From assembly GCA_030748415.1 (NCBI GenBank), contig JASMMA010000002.1, positions 1-64,000 of the forward strand: a DNA stretch of 64,000 nucleotides, written 5' to 3'. Position numbers and translations under genes: made by a program. Positions 39,882-49,447 of the stretch are shown here, one piece after another (the stretch's first letter is position 1; every line of letters starts with the position of its first letter). Under the pieces are notes generated by a model. That model did no database searches. It was not told where the DNA came from and was given only the letters and a program-made list of their open reading frames with translations. This stretch comes from Planctomycetota bacterium (GTDB taxonomy: Bacteria > Planctomycetota > UBA1135).

Positions 39882-42125
39882 ATGTCTTCATCCAAGATTA
39901 CCTGGACTCTCGTTGACGAGGCTCCTGCTCTCGCCTCCTACTCCCTTTACCCTGTACTCGAGGCTTTTACCGCCGGCACCAGCGTAGAAATGGAGCGCGC
40001 CGATATCTCGCTCGCCGGTCGAATTTTGGCGAATTTCCCCGAAGCGTTGACCGCTGAGCAAAAACTGGCCGACGAACTTAGTCGTTTGGGGGAAATGGCG
40101 AAAACCCCTGCTGCCAACATTGTGAAGCTGCCAAATATCAGTGCTTCGGTTCCGCAACTGCAAGCCGCGATTACAGAGCTTCAGTCTCAAGGGTACGATG
40201 TGCCGACTTATCCCGAAGAGGTAAACAGCGATGCCGACCGTGAACTACAAGCACGCTATGCAGTTGTTTTGGGCTCGGCCGTTAACCCGGTATTGCGCGA
40301 AGGCAACTCTGATCGCCGTCCCGCAACCGCAGTTAAAGCATTTGCTCAGAAATCTCCCCATCGCATGATGAAGGATTGGCCAGAGACTGGTTCGAAGACT
40401 CGCGTAGCCCATATGGAGAGTGGCGATTTCTTTGGCAGCGAAGTATCAACTACTTTGCCTAGCGACACCTCGGCCACGATTGAGTTCCTAAGCGAAGATG
40501 GCTCAAGTGAATGTCTAAAGTCGAACCTTGAACTTATTGCCGGTGAAGTAATCGATGCCTCGTCAATGAGCGTTTTTAAGTTGCGCGAGTTTTACGCCCA
40601 GCAAATTGCCGCCGCCAAAGCTGATGGTGTTCTTCTATCTTTGCACCTAAAGGCAACCATGATGAAAGTGTCCGACCCAATCTTATTTGGACATTGTGTT
40701 TCGGTTTTCTTTGCCGAAGCTTTGAATAAGCACGCCGACTCCCTAGCTGAAGTCGGCGCGAATGTGAATTTCGGCCTTGCCGATGTGCTTTCCAAGCTTG
40801 ATAAATTGCCAAGTGATAAGCGCGAGGAAATTGAAGCTGACATCAATGCTTGTTATGAAACCGGACCCTCGTTGGCGATGGTGGATTCGCGGCGCGGCAT
40901 TACCAACCTGCATGTTCCAAACGATGTGATTATCGATGCTTCCATGCCAGTAGTGGTACGCGATGGGGGCCGGATGTGGAATTGGGACGATGCTCTCCAA
41001 GACACCATTGCCATGATTCCCGATCGCAGCTACGCCACCATGTATCAGGCGATTATTGAAGATTGCCAACAGCATGGGCAATACGACCCCGCCACTATGG
41101 GCAATGTTGCAAATGTTGGATTAATGGCCAAAAAAGCTGAAGAGTATGGTTCGCACGATAAAACTTTTGTGGCGCCATCTGCAGGCAGTTTTCAAGTTAA
41201 AGATGCCGAGGGCAATCTTCTGCTTGAGCAAAAAGTGGATAGTGGCGACATTTTCCGCATGTGCCAAACCAAAGACGAGTCGATTCGTGATTGGGTAAAA
41301 CTGGCAGTAACTCGCGCGCGCGCCACTGGCGACCCGGCAATCTTTTGGTTGAACAAAGATCGAGGCCACGATGCGCAACTTATTCAAAAAGTAGAGACAT
41401 ACTTACCCGAACACGACACCACTGGTTTGGAAATTAAGTTCATGCCACCTGTCGATGCAATGAAATTCTCATTGGAGCGAGTGCGGCGGGGTGAAAACGC
41501 CATCGCAGTTACTGGAAATGTACTTCGTGACTATCTAACCGACTTGTTCCCAATTCTGGAATTAGGAACTAGCGCGCGTATGCTCTCGATAGTGCCGCTT
41601 TTGCAAGGTGGTGGGTTATTCGAAACTGGCGCCGGCGGTTCAGCACCTAAGCATGTTCAACAATTTGTAAAAGAGGGCCACCTTCGTTGGGATTCCCTGG
41701 GCGAATATTGCGCCTTGGTTCCATCCTTAGAACAAGCCGCCGCAGAATCTGGCGATGCACAAGTTGCCATTCTTGCGAAGACTTTAGACCAAGCTGTTGG
41801 TCAATACTTGGAAAATGGTCGCATGCCATCGCGCAAAGTAAACGAAATCGATAACCGTGGTGCGACTTTTTATCTTACCCTTTATTGGGCAAAAGCCTTG
41901 GCGGCGCAAAGTGAAGATAATGAACTGCAGAATCGATTCACACCACTAGCCACAGCTTTGGCGGAGAACGAAGACAAGATAGCGGGCGAACTTCTTTCAG
42001 CTCAGGGCGAGGCTATGGAGCTAGGTGGCTATTACCACCCGAATCCTGAACTTTGCGACAAGGCCATGCGCCCAAGCGAAAGTTTCAACTCCATTCTTGA
42101 TGAACATTTGTGCCTGAAGGCTTAA
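39882..42125 (+). CDS. icd: Isocitrate dehydrogenase, monomeric NADP type
   Basis: A 747-residue enzyme of the monomeric IDH family (usually about 740), a TCA-cycle step forming 2-oxoglutarate and NADPH in the cytoplasm. Recognised blocks: [21 protein letters not shown] in outline, [80 protein letters not shown] and [15 protein letters not shown]. The ATG at 39882 begins the family N-terminus (SSKITWT); the frame is open 25 codons further, with no family sequence. It has TATAAT 38 bases upstream, a normal-length leader unlike the leaderless genes around it. Monomeric IDH is scattered across phyla, so transfer is possible. Confidence 0.95.
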   Translation: MSSSKITWTLVDEAPALASYSLYPVLEAFTAGTSVEMERADISLAGRILANFPEALTAEQKLADELSRLGEMAKTPAANIVKLPNISASVPQLQAAITELQSQGYDVPTYPEEVNSDADRELQARYAVVLGSAVNPVLREGNSDRRPATAVKAFAQKSPHRMMKDWPETGSKTRVAHMESGDFFGSEVSTTLPSDTSATIEFLSEDGSSECLKSNLELIAGEVIDASSMSVFKLREFYAQQIAAAKADGVLLSLHLKATMMKVSDPILFGHCVSVFFAEALNKHADSLAEVGANVNFGLADVLSKLDKLPSDKREEIEADINACYETGPSLAMVDSRRGITNLHVPNDVIIDASMPVVVRDGGRMWNWDDALQDTIAMIPDRSYATMYQAIIEDCQQHGQYDPATMGNVANVGLMAKKAEEYGSHDKTFVAPSAGSFQVKDAEGNLLLEQKVDSGDIFRMCQTKDESIRDWVKLAVTRARATGDPAIFWLNKDRGHDAQLIQKVETYLPEHDTTGLEIKFMPPVDAMKFSLERVRRGENAIAVTGNVLRDYLTDLFPILELGTSARMLSIVPLLQGGGLFETGAGGSAPKHVQQFVKEGHLRWDSLGEYCALVPSLEQAAAESGDAQVAILAKTLDQAVGQYLENGRMPSRKVNEIDNRGATFYLTLYWAKALAAQSEDNELQNRFTPLATALAENEDKIAGELLSAQGEAMELGGYYHPNPELCDKAMRPSESFNSILDEHLCLKA

Positions 42126-42153
42126 TCAAGGAGCTTTTGCATCGGGAGAAAAG

Positions 42154-42327
42154 ATGGGAGAAGGCCACGCCTTTGTCCGTCGCTATATTAAGTTGTTGAG
42201 AACCGCCATTTCGAACTTGCAGTGGACAGAGTTGGTGGTTAGTCAGTTTTCTGAAGGGAAAATAACCTCCGACCACCTGGCATCGGAGCTTGCTGGCGAG
42301 TTGATGCTGAAACTCCCTCGAGTTTAG
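42154..42327 (+). CDS. Small hypothetical protein
   Basis: A 57-residue frame, MGEGHAFVRRYIKLLRTAI through to LMLKLPRV, with GGGAGAA-like purines just upstream (CGGGAGAAAAG) as a ribosome site. It looks like a soluble, mainly helical protein; no family recognised. Its TAG shares a base with the GTG of the cytochrome gene, which suggests coupling. It could also be a chance frame filling the 200-base gap. Confidence 0.35.
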   Translation: MGEGHAFVRRYIKLLRTAISNLQWTELVVSQFSEGKITSDHLASELAGELMLKLPRV

Positions 42328-43316
42328 TGGACATTAAGCCGCTGCGAAGGGAACATGGAGCGGTGAGAAGAGGCATCCCCCTGTTTTTGTTAGCACTGTG
42401 CATGAGCGCATGTGCAGGTGAATCTGCACCACCCGAAAACCAAGATACTCCATCATCAACAGTGGCAACCGCTGAAAATGATTCAGGCCTGAGCGGAAAA
42501 AAAGTGTATGAACTCATGTGCTCTATGTGCCACGGTGAAAATGGCGACGGGAAAGGCATTGTTGTTTTGAAAACCAAGGCGCGTAGTTTCATTGATGGCG
42601 GTTACTCATTTGGTAATACACCCGAAGCGGTTTACAAAACAATCAGCAATGGTATAGGTGGCACCGAAATGCCTGCCTTTAAGGATTCGCTAACTGAGCA
42701 AGAACGGCGAGCAGTTACTGAGTATGTCTTGGCATTTAACCCGGAGAATTCAAAACAACGAACTGGCGACCCAATAATGCGGGTTGCGGACACACCCTTG
42801 ATTGCTCGGGGGCATTTGCCCTCGGTTTCCGAAATTGCTCCCGAACACCCGCGCGGTTTAATAGTCGGCACCACCGATGGTTTAAGTTGGGAATATCGAG
42901 CCGACGACTTGCGCCTATTAGCGGTGCGCAAAGGTGATTTCGTTGAGCGAGCCGATTGGGGAGGTCGCGGCGGAACACCGCTCAAGCCACTAGGTGAAAT
43001 AATTTGGCTAAACCAAAATGGTGATCCACCTCCACCTTGGAAACTAATCACAAAAGAAGGCGAAGTCGAGCTAATTGCCAAACTAGCTGGAACAACAGTC
43101 CTCGATGGGCGAGCAGTTGTGCGCGCCCAACTTGAAGACGCAAATAGCCAATTGCTCGGCTATGTGGATATGTGGGGAAGCTCAATAATTGAAGGTGGGG
43201 AGATTGTTCCGATTAGGAACTTCCGCTTAATCGGGTTTACTGTCGACGCAAAAATGCAATACGAAGACAAACAAATTGATTTCTTTCCTGGTTACCCAAT
43301 CGAGTTTTCAAAATGA
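42327..43316 (+). CDS. Lipoprotein c-type cytochrome with a C-terminal beta domain
   Basis: A 329-residue (or shorter) exported protein. GIPLFLLALCMSACAG is a lipoprotein signal with the Cys in SAC. A mono-heme cytochrome c domain follows: ELMCSMCHGENGDGKG (CxxCH) and, as the distal Met, GGTEMPAFKDSLTEQE. From about residue 150 to the end is a domain I do not recognise (VGTTDGLSWEYRADDLRLLAVRKGDFVERADWGGRGG in outline). The start could be the GTG at 42327, joined to the small gene, or the GTG at 42363 directly before the signal. Stop and next ATG overlap (ATGATG). It is probably the electron partner of the next protein. Confidence 0.82.
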   Translation: MDIKPLRREHGAVRRGIPLFLLALCMSACAGESAPPENQDTPSSTVATAENDSGLSGKKVYELMCSMCHGENGDGKGIVVLKTKARSFIDGGYSFGNTPEAVYKTISNGIGGTEMPAFKDSLTEQERRAVTEYVLAFNPENSKQRTGDPIMRVADTPLIARGHLPSVSEIAPEHPRGLIVGTTDGLSWEYRADDLRLLAVRKGDFVERADWGGRGGTPLKPLGEIIWLNQNGDPPPPWKLITKEGEVELIAKLAGTTVLDGRAVVRAQLEDANSQLLGYVDMWGSSIIEGGEIVPIRNFRLIGFTVDAKMQYEDKQIDFFPGYPIEFSK

Positions 43317-45730
43317 TGTATAGCTTGCTTTTTTTCGCTTTGCAAAGTAACGCAGAGTATTACACAGTAGAAAACTTTACTCCACCCACGGGCGAAGTAA
43401 TTGAAGTTGGCGGTTTGGATTTCGATTCTTTCGGAACGCTGTTTGTTTCAACTAGGCGTGGTCGAGTTTGGAAAATTGAAAATGCGCTTGCCGACAACCC
43501 AGCCGATGCAAAGTGGACCATGTGGGCCGAAGGGTTGCACTCGGGTCTTGGACTAAAAGTAGTAAACGACCAAGTTTTCGTGGTGCAACGCGGAGAACTT
43601 TCTCTTTTAAGTGACAGCGATGGCGACGGCTTGGCCGAAACCATTGACACCATTACTCAAGACTGGGGAATGTCTGGCAACTACCATGAGTTTGCATTCG
43701 GTTTACCGGTCGATCCCCAAGGCAACTTCTATATCAGCACCAATGTTGGTTTCTGGTCTCCTGAGTGGTGGCATGGCTTGTCCAAAGCCCCTTATCGAGG
43801 GTGGATTTCGCGCATTTCTCCAGAAGGCAAGGTTGAGCCCATTGCCAGCGGAGTGCGCTCACCATGCGGTTTGGGCACGAATAATCAAGGTGAATTGTTC
43901 TACACCGACAATCAAGGTGACTGGATGCCAGTGTGCGGAGTGTTTCATGTAGAAGAGGGCGACTTTTTTGGCCATCCATCTTCATTAAGGTGGCTCGAAG
44001 AAGGTGGCGGTGAACTTCCATCATCTACGATTCCACCTTCAAAGGAACGCAAGCCGGCGGCCATTTGGATTCCCTACGAATGGTCACGATCAACGGGCAA
44101 CCTAGTTGCAATTGAACAAGTCGGCAAGTTTGGCCCCTTCGACGGGCAAATGGTCGCCGCCGAATTAACCAATGGCATGTTGGTGCGTTTGCAAATGGAA
44201 AAAGTGCGTGGCCAATGGCAGGGGGCATGTTTCCCTTTGCGCGAAGAAATTGGCTCGGCGGTGCGGGTTCGTTTTGCAAGCGATGGCTCATTGTTCGCTG
44301 GCTACACCAATCGTGGTTGGGGTGGGCGCGCTCCGGGCGATGGCTTGGCGCGTATTCGTTGGACAGGTGAAACACCACTTGAAATGAAAACCGTGCATTT
44401 ATCGCAAGACGGTTTTGAAATTGAATTTACTAAACCTATTGCCGAGGATATTAGCTCAAAAGTAATCGAGCGCGTCTCCTTGCGTGAATACGACTACAAC
44501 TGGTGGTGGGATTATGGATCACCCGAAATGCGTGAACGGTTGATTCGAGTTAAAACTGCAAGCTTATCGCCTGATCGGATGCGGCTAGAAATTCGCACCG
44601 ATGGTTTAATAGCGGGTAAATGTGTGCGCGGCCGTTTGCCAGGCTTGGGTCTAGTGCATGACACCTTTGATTACACCATTAACCAACTACCTGAAGGTCC
44701 ACTTGCAACTGAGCAAGTTGCCAAAATGGTTGAGCCGCCGGCACCGCGCCAAAATGAAAATGAAGGCTGGCTTACCATGACTTGGGGGGACGCTCTAGAT
44801 GTTTGGGATAGCGATGCTTGGGAGCTATGTGCAGTTAAGGCCGACCCAACTGATAATACTGCGTTTGTGACTTCAATCGGGAATTCGGCAATTGTAAACA
44901 AGAAAGGTCGTAAAGATTTACGCAGTCATGCCTCATTTGGCGACCTGGAATTTCGCTTCAATGTGATGTTGCCCGAAGGTGGTGACAGTGGTTTGTACTT
45001 TATGGATCGTTATGAATTGCAGTTGGTTGACGATTGGCAACAAATGGCGGGGGTGGTTGGCGTGAAAAATCCACGGGCAAAGGTTTGGCGTGGTTCACAC
45101 GATTGGCACATGATTACAGGTCGCTTTTATGCCCCACGCTTTGACCGCTCGGGAAATAAAATAAAAAATGCACGCTTTGAAAACATTGCGATTGATGATG
45201 TTGTAGTGATTGGGGCTGCCGAATGTGAAGCGCCTACCGGTGGTGGCGCCGCCGGCGAAGTTGCCCGTGGTCCTTTGCGTTTTCAAGGTATAGCTGGAGA
45301 AGTAGCACTGGCTGATATTCGTGCCCGCCCTCTTTACGAGCCAGTTAATCTAGATGGCTGGAATTCAATTGAAGACCCATTTGCAAAAACGGAAATCGAC
45401 GGTGATTTTGAACTGCACGCGCGCCTAAAGATAGGCGAAGGGGAATCCGCACTTCAACTTGGGAAACATGAAATTCGCTTTAATGCCATCGGAGCAAGTA
45501 GCGCCCGCACCGGAAGCATCTTGCCGGGTGCTCCAATTAAGACAGACCTACTACAAGCTGATACCTGGTTCGATTTAGATGTGCGTTGCATTCAGGGCGT
45601 CCTTCAAGTTTCACTAAACAACGCCCTCTTTAATCAGCTAAGTGGAGTCAAGCATCAAGAGCTTAGGTTTAAGTTAAGAGAAGGCGGCCAGTTGGAAATT
45701 GCAGACCTTTACTGGCAAGCAATCCCCTAA
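43313..45730 (+). CDS. Exported propeller protein with DUF1080 domain
   Basis: An 805-residue secreted protein. After a short signal (MMYSLLFFALQSNA) it has a beta-propeller of the PVC membrane-bound-dehydrogenase type: FDSFGTLFVSTRRGRVWKI, SDGDGLAETIDTI, YHEFAFGLPVDPQGNFYIS, GVRSPCGLGTNNQGELFYTDNQGDW in outline. The C-terminal half is a DUF1080 (3-keto-disaccharide hydrolase) beta-jelly-roll: FGDLEFRFNVMLPEGGDSGLYF, YELQLVDDWQ and then LRFQGIAGEVALADIRARPL. Many homologues end in a cytochrome c domain; here the heme is on the preceding gene instead. Glycan or keto-glycoside processing is inferred. Confidence 0.82.
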   Translation: MMYSLLFFALQSNAEYYTVENFTPPTGEVIEVGGLDFDSFGTLFVSTRRGRVWKIENALADNPADAKWTMWAEGLHSGLGLKVVNDQVFVVQRGELSLLSDSDGDGLAETIDTITQDWGMSGNYHEFAFGLPVDPQGNFYISTNVGFWSPEWWHGLSKAPYRGWISRISPEGKVEPIASGVRSPCGLGTNNQGELFYTDNQGDWMPVCGVFHVEEGDFFGHPSSLRWLEEGGGELPSSTIPPSKERKPAAIWIPYEWSRSTGNLVAIEQVGKFGPFDGQMVAAELTNGMLVRLQMEKVRGQWQGACFPLREEIGSAVRVRFASDGSLFAGYTNRGWGGRAPGDGLARIRWTGETPLEMKTVHLSQDGFEIEFTKPIAEDISSKVIERVSLREYDYNWWWDYGSPEMRERLIRVKTASLSPDRMRLEIRTDGLIAGKCVRGRLPGLGLVHDTFDYTINQLPEGPLATEQVAKMVEPPAPRQNENEGWLTMTWGDALDVWDSDAWELCAVKADPTDNTAFVTSIGNSAIVNKKGRKDLRSHASFGDLEFRFNVMLPEGGDSGLYFMDRYELQLVDDWQQMAGVVGVKNPRAKVWRGSHDWHMITGRFYAPRFDRSGNKIKNARFENIAIDDVVVIGAAECEAPTGGGAAGEVARGPLRFQGIAGEVALADIRARPLYEPVNLDGWNSIEDPFAKTEIDGDFELHARLKIGEGESALQLGKHEIRFNAIGASSARTGSILPGAPIKTDLLQADTWFDLDVRCIQGVLQVSLNNALFNQLSGVKHQELRFKLREGGQLEIADLYWQAIP

Positions 45731-45755
45731 GGCGCATTCGAAACTTGCGTCTTTA

Positions 45756-47006
45756 TTAAGACTTGCCGGGAACTGGTGGCTTTGGTGCTGGTCGCTCCGC
45801 CCATTCCCAAGTCGCCGGAGTTAGTTGTTCCTCGGAATTAAGGCAATCGTCCCAAGTAACTCGTTTGCCGGTGTAAGCCGACATGCGGCCAAGAATTGCC
45901 GCTTGAGTTGAGCGAACCATCGCCTCGCCTTGGTTGTGAGCATTGCCCGCTCGAATTGCTGCAAACAACTCGTCATGTTCGGTTTGGTACATGTTGTTGC
46001 CAGAGCCTTCGTATTTCCAGGGCTTACTGCCAGCTATTTCAAACTTGCCCGCCCAACCGTCAAGGTTTGCAACACCCTGAGTGCCCAAAATTCGGTCTAG
46101 GTTTTCCATGGCGGTGCCATCCCATTGGCGAGTTAGTAGGTGGCCTTGGGCGCCATCTGCAAATTCGTAGACCACCGAGAAATGATCCCAAATGTCGCCA
46201 TATTTTTTAGCGGTGCGTTGTTGGCGACCACCAACGGCAACGGCGTTCAAAGGAGTTTTGTCGCCAAATGCCCACAGAATTTTGTCCACGCTGTGAACGG
46301 CTTGTTCAACAAGATGGTCGCCACTTAAATAGGTGTGGTAATACCAATTGCGAAGGTGGCGCTCCATGTCGCTCCATTCTTCTTTATTGCCGCGGTGCCA
46401 AACACCTCCAGCGAGATAAGTGGCATAAGCAAGTTGCACATCTCCTAAGCGACCCGAGTTGATTTCTTCGTAAATTGCGCGTTTACCGTAATGCGCGCGC
46501 CAGCAAAAACCGTGCGCCAAGCACAGACCCTTTTCTTGAGCCATGCGTGCAGTCTCTAAAACTGAACGCAGACCCGGGCCATCAACCGCAACAGGCTTTT
46601 CGCAGAACACATGCCGATTTTTTTCGATTGCATAGCGTAAGTGCTGTGGGCGGAAGGCAGGGGTTGTGGCTAGTAAAACCACATCGCACTCATCGACCAC
46701 CTTTTTGAATCCATCGAAACCATCGAATCGGCGTTCAGGTGGAACATTGACACGCCCTTCTCCGCCATTTTCTTCGAGACCTTTGAGAGATGAATCGAGT
46801 CGGTCCATAAATACATCTGCCATGGACCAAATAACCGTGCCTTCATCGGCGGCGAGTGCTTGCAGCGCGGCACCAGTTCCACGGCCACCGCACCCAATCA
46901 GGCCAATCTTTAAAGTGTCATTGCCCGCGACAAATGCGGAGCGAGCGATAGATGGAGCAGTAACCAAAGTGGCGGCAGTCCCGCGGAGAAAGTTGCGGCG
47001 ATTCAT
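45756..47006 (-). CDS. Tat-exported Gfo/Idh/MocA oxidoreductase
   Basis: A 416-residue NAD(P)-dependent oxidoreductase. NRRNFLRGTAATLVTAPSIA is a twin-arginine signal. The Rossmann fold follows: LKIGLIGCGGRGTGAALQAL, VLLATTPAFRPQHL, and HVFCEKPVAVDGPGLRSV with the EKP cofactor motif. The catalytic domain has HLVEQAVHSVDKILWAFG (His/Lys-type active-site region). Exported members oxidise or epimerise sugars at C3, using tightly bound NAD. Its leaderless promoter (TAAACT-N6) makes it a separate unit from the TIM-barrel gene 26 bases upstream. The gene converges on the propeller-DUF1080 gene. Confidence 0.9.
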   Translation of the reverse strand: MNRRNFLRGTAATLVTAPSIARSAFVAGNDTLKIGLIGCGGRGTGAALQALAADEGTVIWSMADVFMDRLDSSLKGLEENGGEGRVNVPPERRFDGFDGFKKVVDECDVVLLATTPAFRPQHLRYAIEKNRHVFCEKPVAVDGPGLRSVLETARMAQEKGLCLAHGFCWRAHYGKRAIYEEINSGRLGDVQLAYATYLAGGVWHRGNKEEWSDMERHLRNWYYHTYLSGDHLVEQAVHSVDKILWAFGDKTPLNAVAVGGRQQRTAKKYGDIWDHFSVVYEFADGAQGHLLTRQWDGTAMENLDRILGTQGVANLDGWAGKFEIAGSKPWKYEGSGNNMYQTEHDELFAAIRAGNAHNQGEAMVRSTQAAILGRMSAYTGKRVTWDDCLNSEEQLTPATWEWAERPAPKPPVPGKS

Positions 47007-47018
47007 GGAGTTAGTTTA
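47007..47018 (-). promoter_or_regulatory. TANNNT-N6 element before the Gfo/Idh gene
   Basis: TAAACT, six bases, ATG on the minus strand, inside the 26-base gap after the TIM-barrel gene. Confidence 0.5.
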
Positions 47019-47032
47019 GCGCACTGTTGGAG

Positions 47033-47914
47033 TTATGGTGCCCAATTCGCGGCTTTCTCAATCCTAAGGGCAGCAATCTTTTCATTTTCAAGGGGAGAAC
47101 ATTCGCAACCAATCGGGCCCTCATAACCTAATGCTTGAAGTTCCTGAAAAACGCGACCGTATTGTATTTCTCCGGTCCCTGGCTCCTTTCGCCCAGGGTG
47201 ATCTGCGAGCTGAATGTAACCCACTTGGTCAAAACCCTCTCGAAGCCGACCACACAGGTCTCCCTCTGAAATCTGCATGTGGTAGAGGTCCCAATTGATT
47301 TTTACCATAGGAGAATTGACCACTCGGCAGATGCGAACCGCATCGGAGGAACCGTAGAGGCAGTGCCCTTTGTGGTCCACTCGGATATTCATCGGTTCCA
47401 AAATCAACATGATTTGGTTTTCTTCAGCAATGGGCGCGACGCGCTTGAGAGCCGTAGTGATATGCGTGTGCATTTCCTCACGAGTCATCCCAGCCTGGTC
47501 GTTCCCGCCAACGACAGTCACCATGGGAGCATTGATTTTCTTCGCCGTCGCGCAGGCGGCGCGAATATCCTCCTCGAATTTGTCGTGGTTTTTTGGATTG
47601 TTCATCCCGGGAAAGAAACCCCAACCAGTAAATTGGGCAACCCGAACTCCAGTTTCTTCGCACACGATTTGAATTTCATCCAAATCCTTGTTCCGCCAGG
47701 GCCAGAATTCGACCCACTTGAAGCCTAAATCGGCGGTTGCTCGAATGCGGTCAGCAAAGTCCAGCTTTCGAAACCACATTTCAATGTTGATGGCAAATTC
47801 AAATCGATTGGCCACATTCGAAGAGAGGCCAGTGGATGTTTGAGAAGCAAGTTGGCTTCCGACTGTGGGAAGGGCGGCACTCAGGGCAAGGAACTGTCTT
47901 CGGTTGAAAGGCAT
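47033..47914 (-). CDS. Tat-exported hydroxypyruvate-isomerase-like TIM-barrel protein
   Basis: A 293-residue TIM-barrel protein. NRRQFLALSAALPTVGSQLA is a twin-arginine signal. The barrel follows Hyi/OtnI: FAINIEMWFRKLDFADRI, LGFKWVEFWPWRN, MVTVVGGNDQAG, QIMLILEPMN (metal Glu), VKINWDLYHMQISEGD and YIQLADHPGRKEPGTGEI, ending YEGPIGCECSP. The DHPGRxEPGTGEI stretch is the hallmark of hydroxypyruvate isomerase. Its true substrate outside the cytoplasm may be a different keto-sugar. The ATG is set by TAAACT six bases upstream. Confidence 0.87.
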   Translation of the reverse strand: MPFNRRQFLALSAALPTVGSQLASQTSTGLSSNVANRFEFAINIEMWFRKLDFADRIRATADLGFKWVEFWPWRNKDLDEIQIVCEETGVRVAQFTGWGFFPGMNNPKNHDKFEEDIRAACATAKKINAPMVTVVGGNDQAGMTREEMHTHITTALKRVAPIAEENQIMLILEPMNIRVDHKGHCLYGSSDAVRICRVVNSPMVKINWDLYHMQISEGDLCGRLREGFDQVGYIQLADHPGRKEPGTGEIQYGRVFQELQALGYEGPIGCECSPLENEKIAALRIEKAANWAP

Positions 47915-47926
47915 GTAGCCAGTTTA
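47915..47926 (-). promoter_or_regulatory. TANNNT-N6 element before the hydroxypyruvate-isomerase-like gene
   Basis: TAAACT, six bases, ATG. The element overlaps the last three bases of the upstream gene, so this gene probably has its own start point. Confidence 0.5.
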
Positions 47927-49447
47927 GGGAGATCCGCAAAGCACGCGAATACCAACCCAACCGCAATCCGACATCCACCATGAACTTTTCGGCCATTGAG
48001 GGTCGCGAGCTTGCCAACTCCTGTCGTATCGGTCCCTTGACTGAGGTGAGATGGTGGCATCCTGAAATGAACCCCCACAAACAACGCCCTTTCCAGAAGA
48101 ATCCGTAGCCCATTCAGCTAAATTCCCTACGATGTCGAAGAGCCCATTTCTTTCGGCGGGGAGCTTTCCGCTTGGGTGGGGGCGGCCGTCAGAGTTGCTT
48201 TTGCTCCAACCGTTCCTGGCACCTTTGGCACCGGCCATCCACTCCCATTCAGTAGGTAGGCGGTATTCCCTGCCTGTTTCTTTGCTCAACCATTCACAAA
48301 AGTGTTGGGCCGAATTAAAAGTCATCCCAAGAGCGGGATATCCATCGTGACCATAGCCGCGATCCACGGGGAACACAGACTTGCTTGGCCCAGAGATTCC
48401 ATCCGCCTCAATTTCTTTTGAACTGCGAAGAAAAAACAAGTCAAAGATTTCCCAAGGGATTTCAGTTTTTGACAAGTAATAGTCACCATCATTAATCGGT
48501 ACCATTTCAATGGAAGCTTCGGAATTATCAAATGTTTGAATGAATGATTTGGTGTACGGTTGTGGCCTGTTGGGGCCACTCATCCCTAAGGACACTCCAG
48601 TCAAGTTCCATTCTGGCTTTAAGGGGATTTTGAGGTGCCGAAAGATTGTCGGGACAATATCCACAACTTCGGCATAGCGCCGCCATCGCTTTGGCCCGCC
48701 TTTGTAATTCCCCGAAGCGAGCAAGAAAACCGTTCGGTGGAGAGGGATATCTTTTCCGTGGCTGGTGCCAGTCCCGCCGTGGTCGGTTGTTGCCAGAATG
48801 AGCCAGTCGTCCAGGTTTTCCATCGCATCTAAGACGCGGCCAATTTCTGAATCCACATGTTCAATTGCCTGAATATAATTTGGAATATTGGTCCCGTATC
48901 CAGCTGAATGCCCAGCGTGATCGACTTCATCGAAATGAAGGAACATGACATTGGGCTGATTCGCACGCAGTTCTGAAATCGCAAGATTGGCAACTTCAGT
49001 TGTGCTTTTGGGCGCAGCAACAAAATCAGCACCCGGCCGAGCCAAATTTGAAAGGGGCGCCCATTCGGTGATTGACGCTGTTCGATAAGAAGGATTGAAT
49101 TCTTCGATTCGGGTTAAAAAGTGGGAAGCAGGCTTGCCCACATACCCTTCAAACGAGTTATCCAATACGCCATGAGTCTCAGGCCAGACCCCGGTCAGAA
49201 TGCTCATCCAGCTGGGGCCGCTAACGGTCCGGGCACAAGTTTGGGCTTGGGGATTAAAGGCGCCCACGGAGATTAGGTTGTCCAGATTAGGGGTATTCGC
49301 CAGTTTGAGCGCGTCAGGGCGGCACCCATCAATGCCAATCAGGAGGACTTTTGGTGGGGATGTCTTGGATTTGTTTGAGCTTGGAACCTCAGTCTTCTGG
49401 CAGGCATGAAGAGCTAGAAGTAGAAGAAGAAAAATGTGAACTCGCAT
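47924..49447 (-). CDS. Exported alkaline-phosphatase-type phosphodiesterase fused to an FGE-like domain
   Basis: A 507-residue lipoprotein or secreted protein (FLLLLLALHACQK, lipobox-like). The N-terminal 300 residues are a nucleotide pyrophosphatase/phosphodiesterase: LLIGIDGCRPDALKL (metal Asp), TVSGPSWMSILTG with a Ser/Thr nucleophile, LHFDEVDHAGHSAGYG and LATTDHGGTGTSHG (metal ligands). From about 320 it becomes a formylglycine-generating-enzyme/SUMF1 domain: MTFNSAQHFCEWLSKETG, YRLPTEWEWMAGAKG, GLFDIVGNLAEWATD, VCGGSF and GWVGIRVLC. FGE-type folds in bacteria often bind ligands rather than modify sulfatases. Start by TGATG with the upstream gene. Confidence 0.83.
   Translation of the reverse strand: MRVHIFLLLLLALHACQKTEVPSSNKSKTSPPKVLLIGIDGCRPDALKLANTPNLDNLISVGAFNPQAQTCARTVSGPSWMSILTGVWPETHGVLDNSFEGYVGKPASHFLTRIEEFNPSYRTASITEWAPLSNLARPGADFVAAPKSTTEVANLAISELRANQPNVMFLHFDEVDHAGHSAGYGTNIPNYIQAIEHVDSEIGRVLDAMENLDDWLILATTDHGGTGTSHGKDIPLHRTVFLLASGNYKGGPKRWRRYAEVVDIVPTIFRHLKIPLKPEWNLTGVSLGMSGPNRPQPYTKSFIQTFDNSEASIEMVPINDGDYYLSKTEIPWEIFDLFFLRSSKEIEADGISGPSKSVFPVDRGYGHDGYPALGMTFNSAQHFCEWLSKETGREYRLPTEWEWMAGAKGARNGWSKSNSDGRPHPSGKLPAERNGLFDIVGNLAEWATDSSGKGVVCGGSFQDATISPQSRDRYDRSWQARDPQWPKSSWWMSDCGWVGIRVLCGSP

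Noticed and set aside
34799-45755. A full integron cassette array beyond 34.4 kb
   Set aside because: Genes from 36430 to 39749 are packed with overlaps or very short gaps, leaving no room for attC sites, and no second attC-like palindrome was seen.
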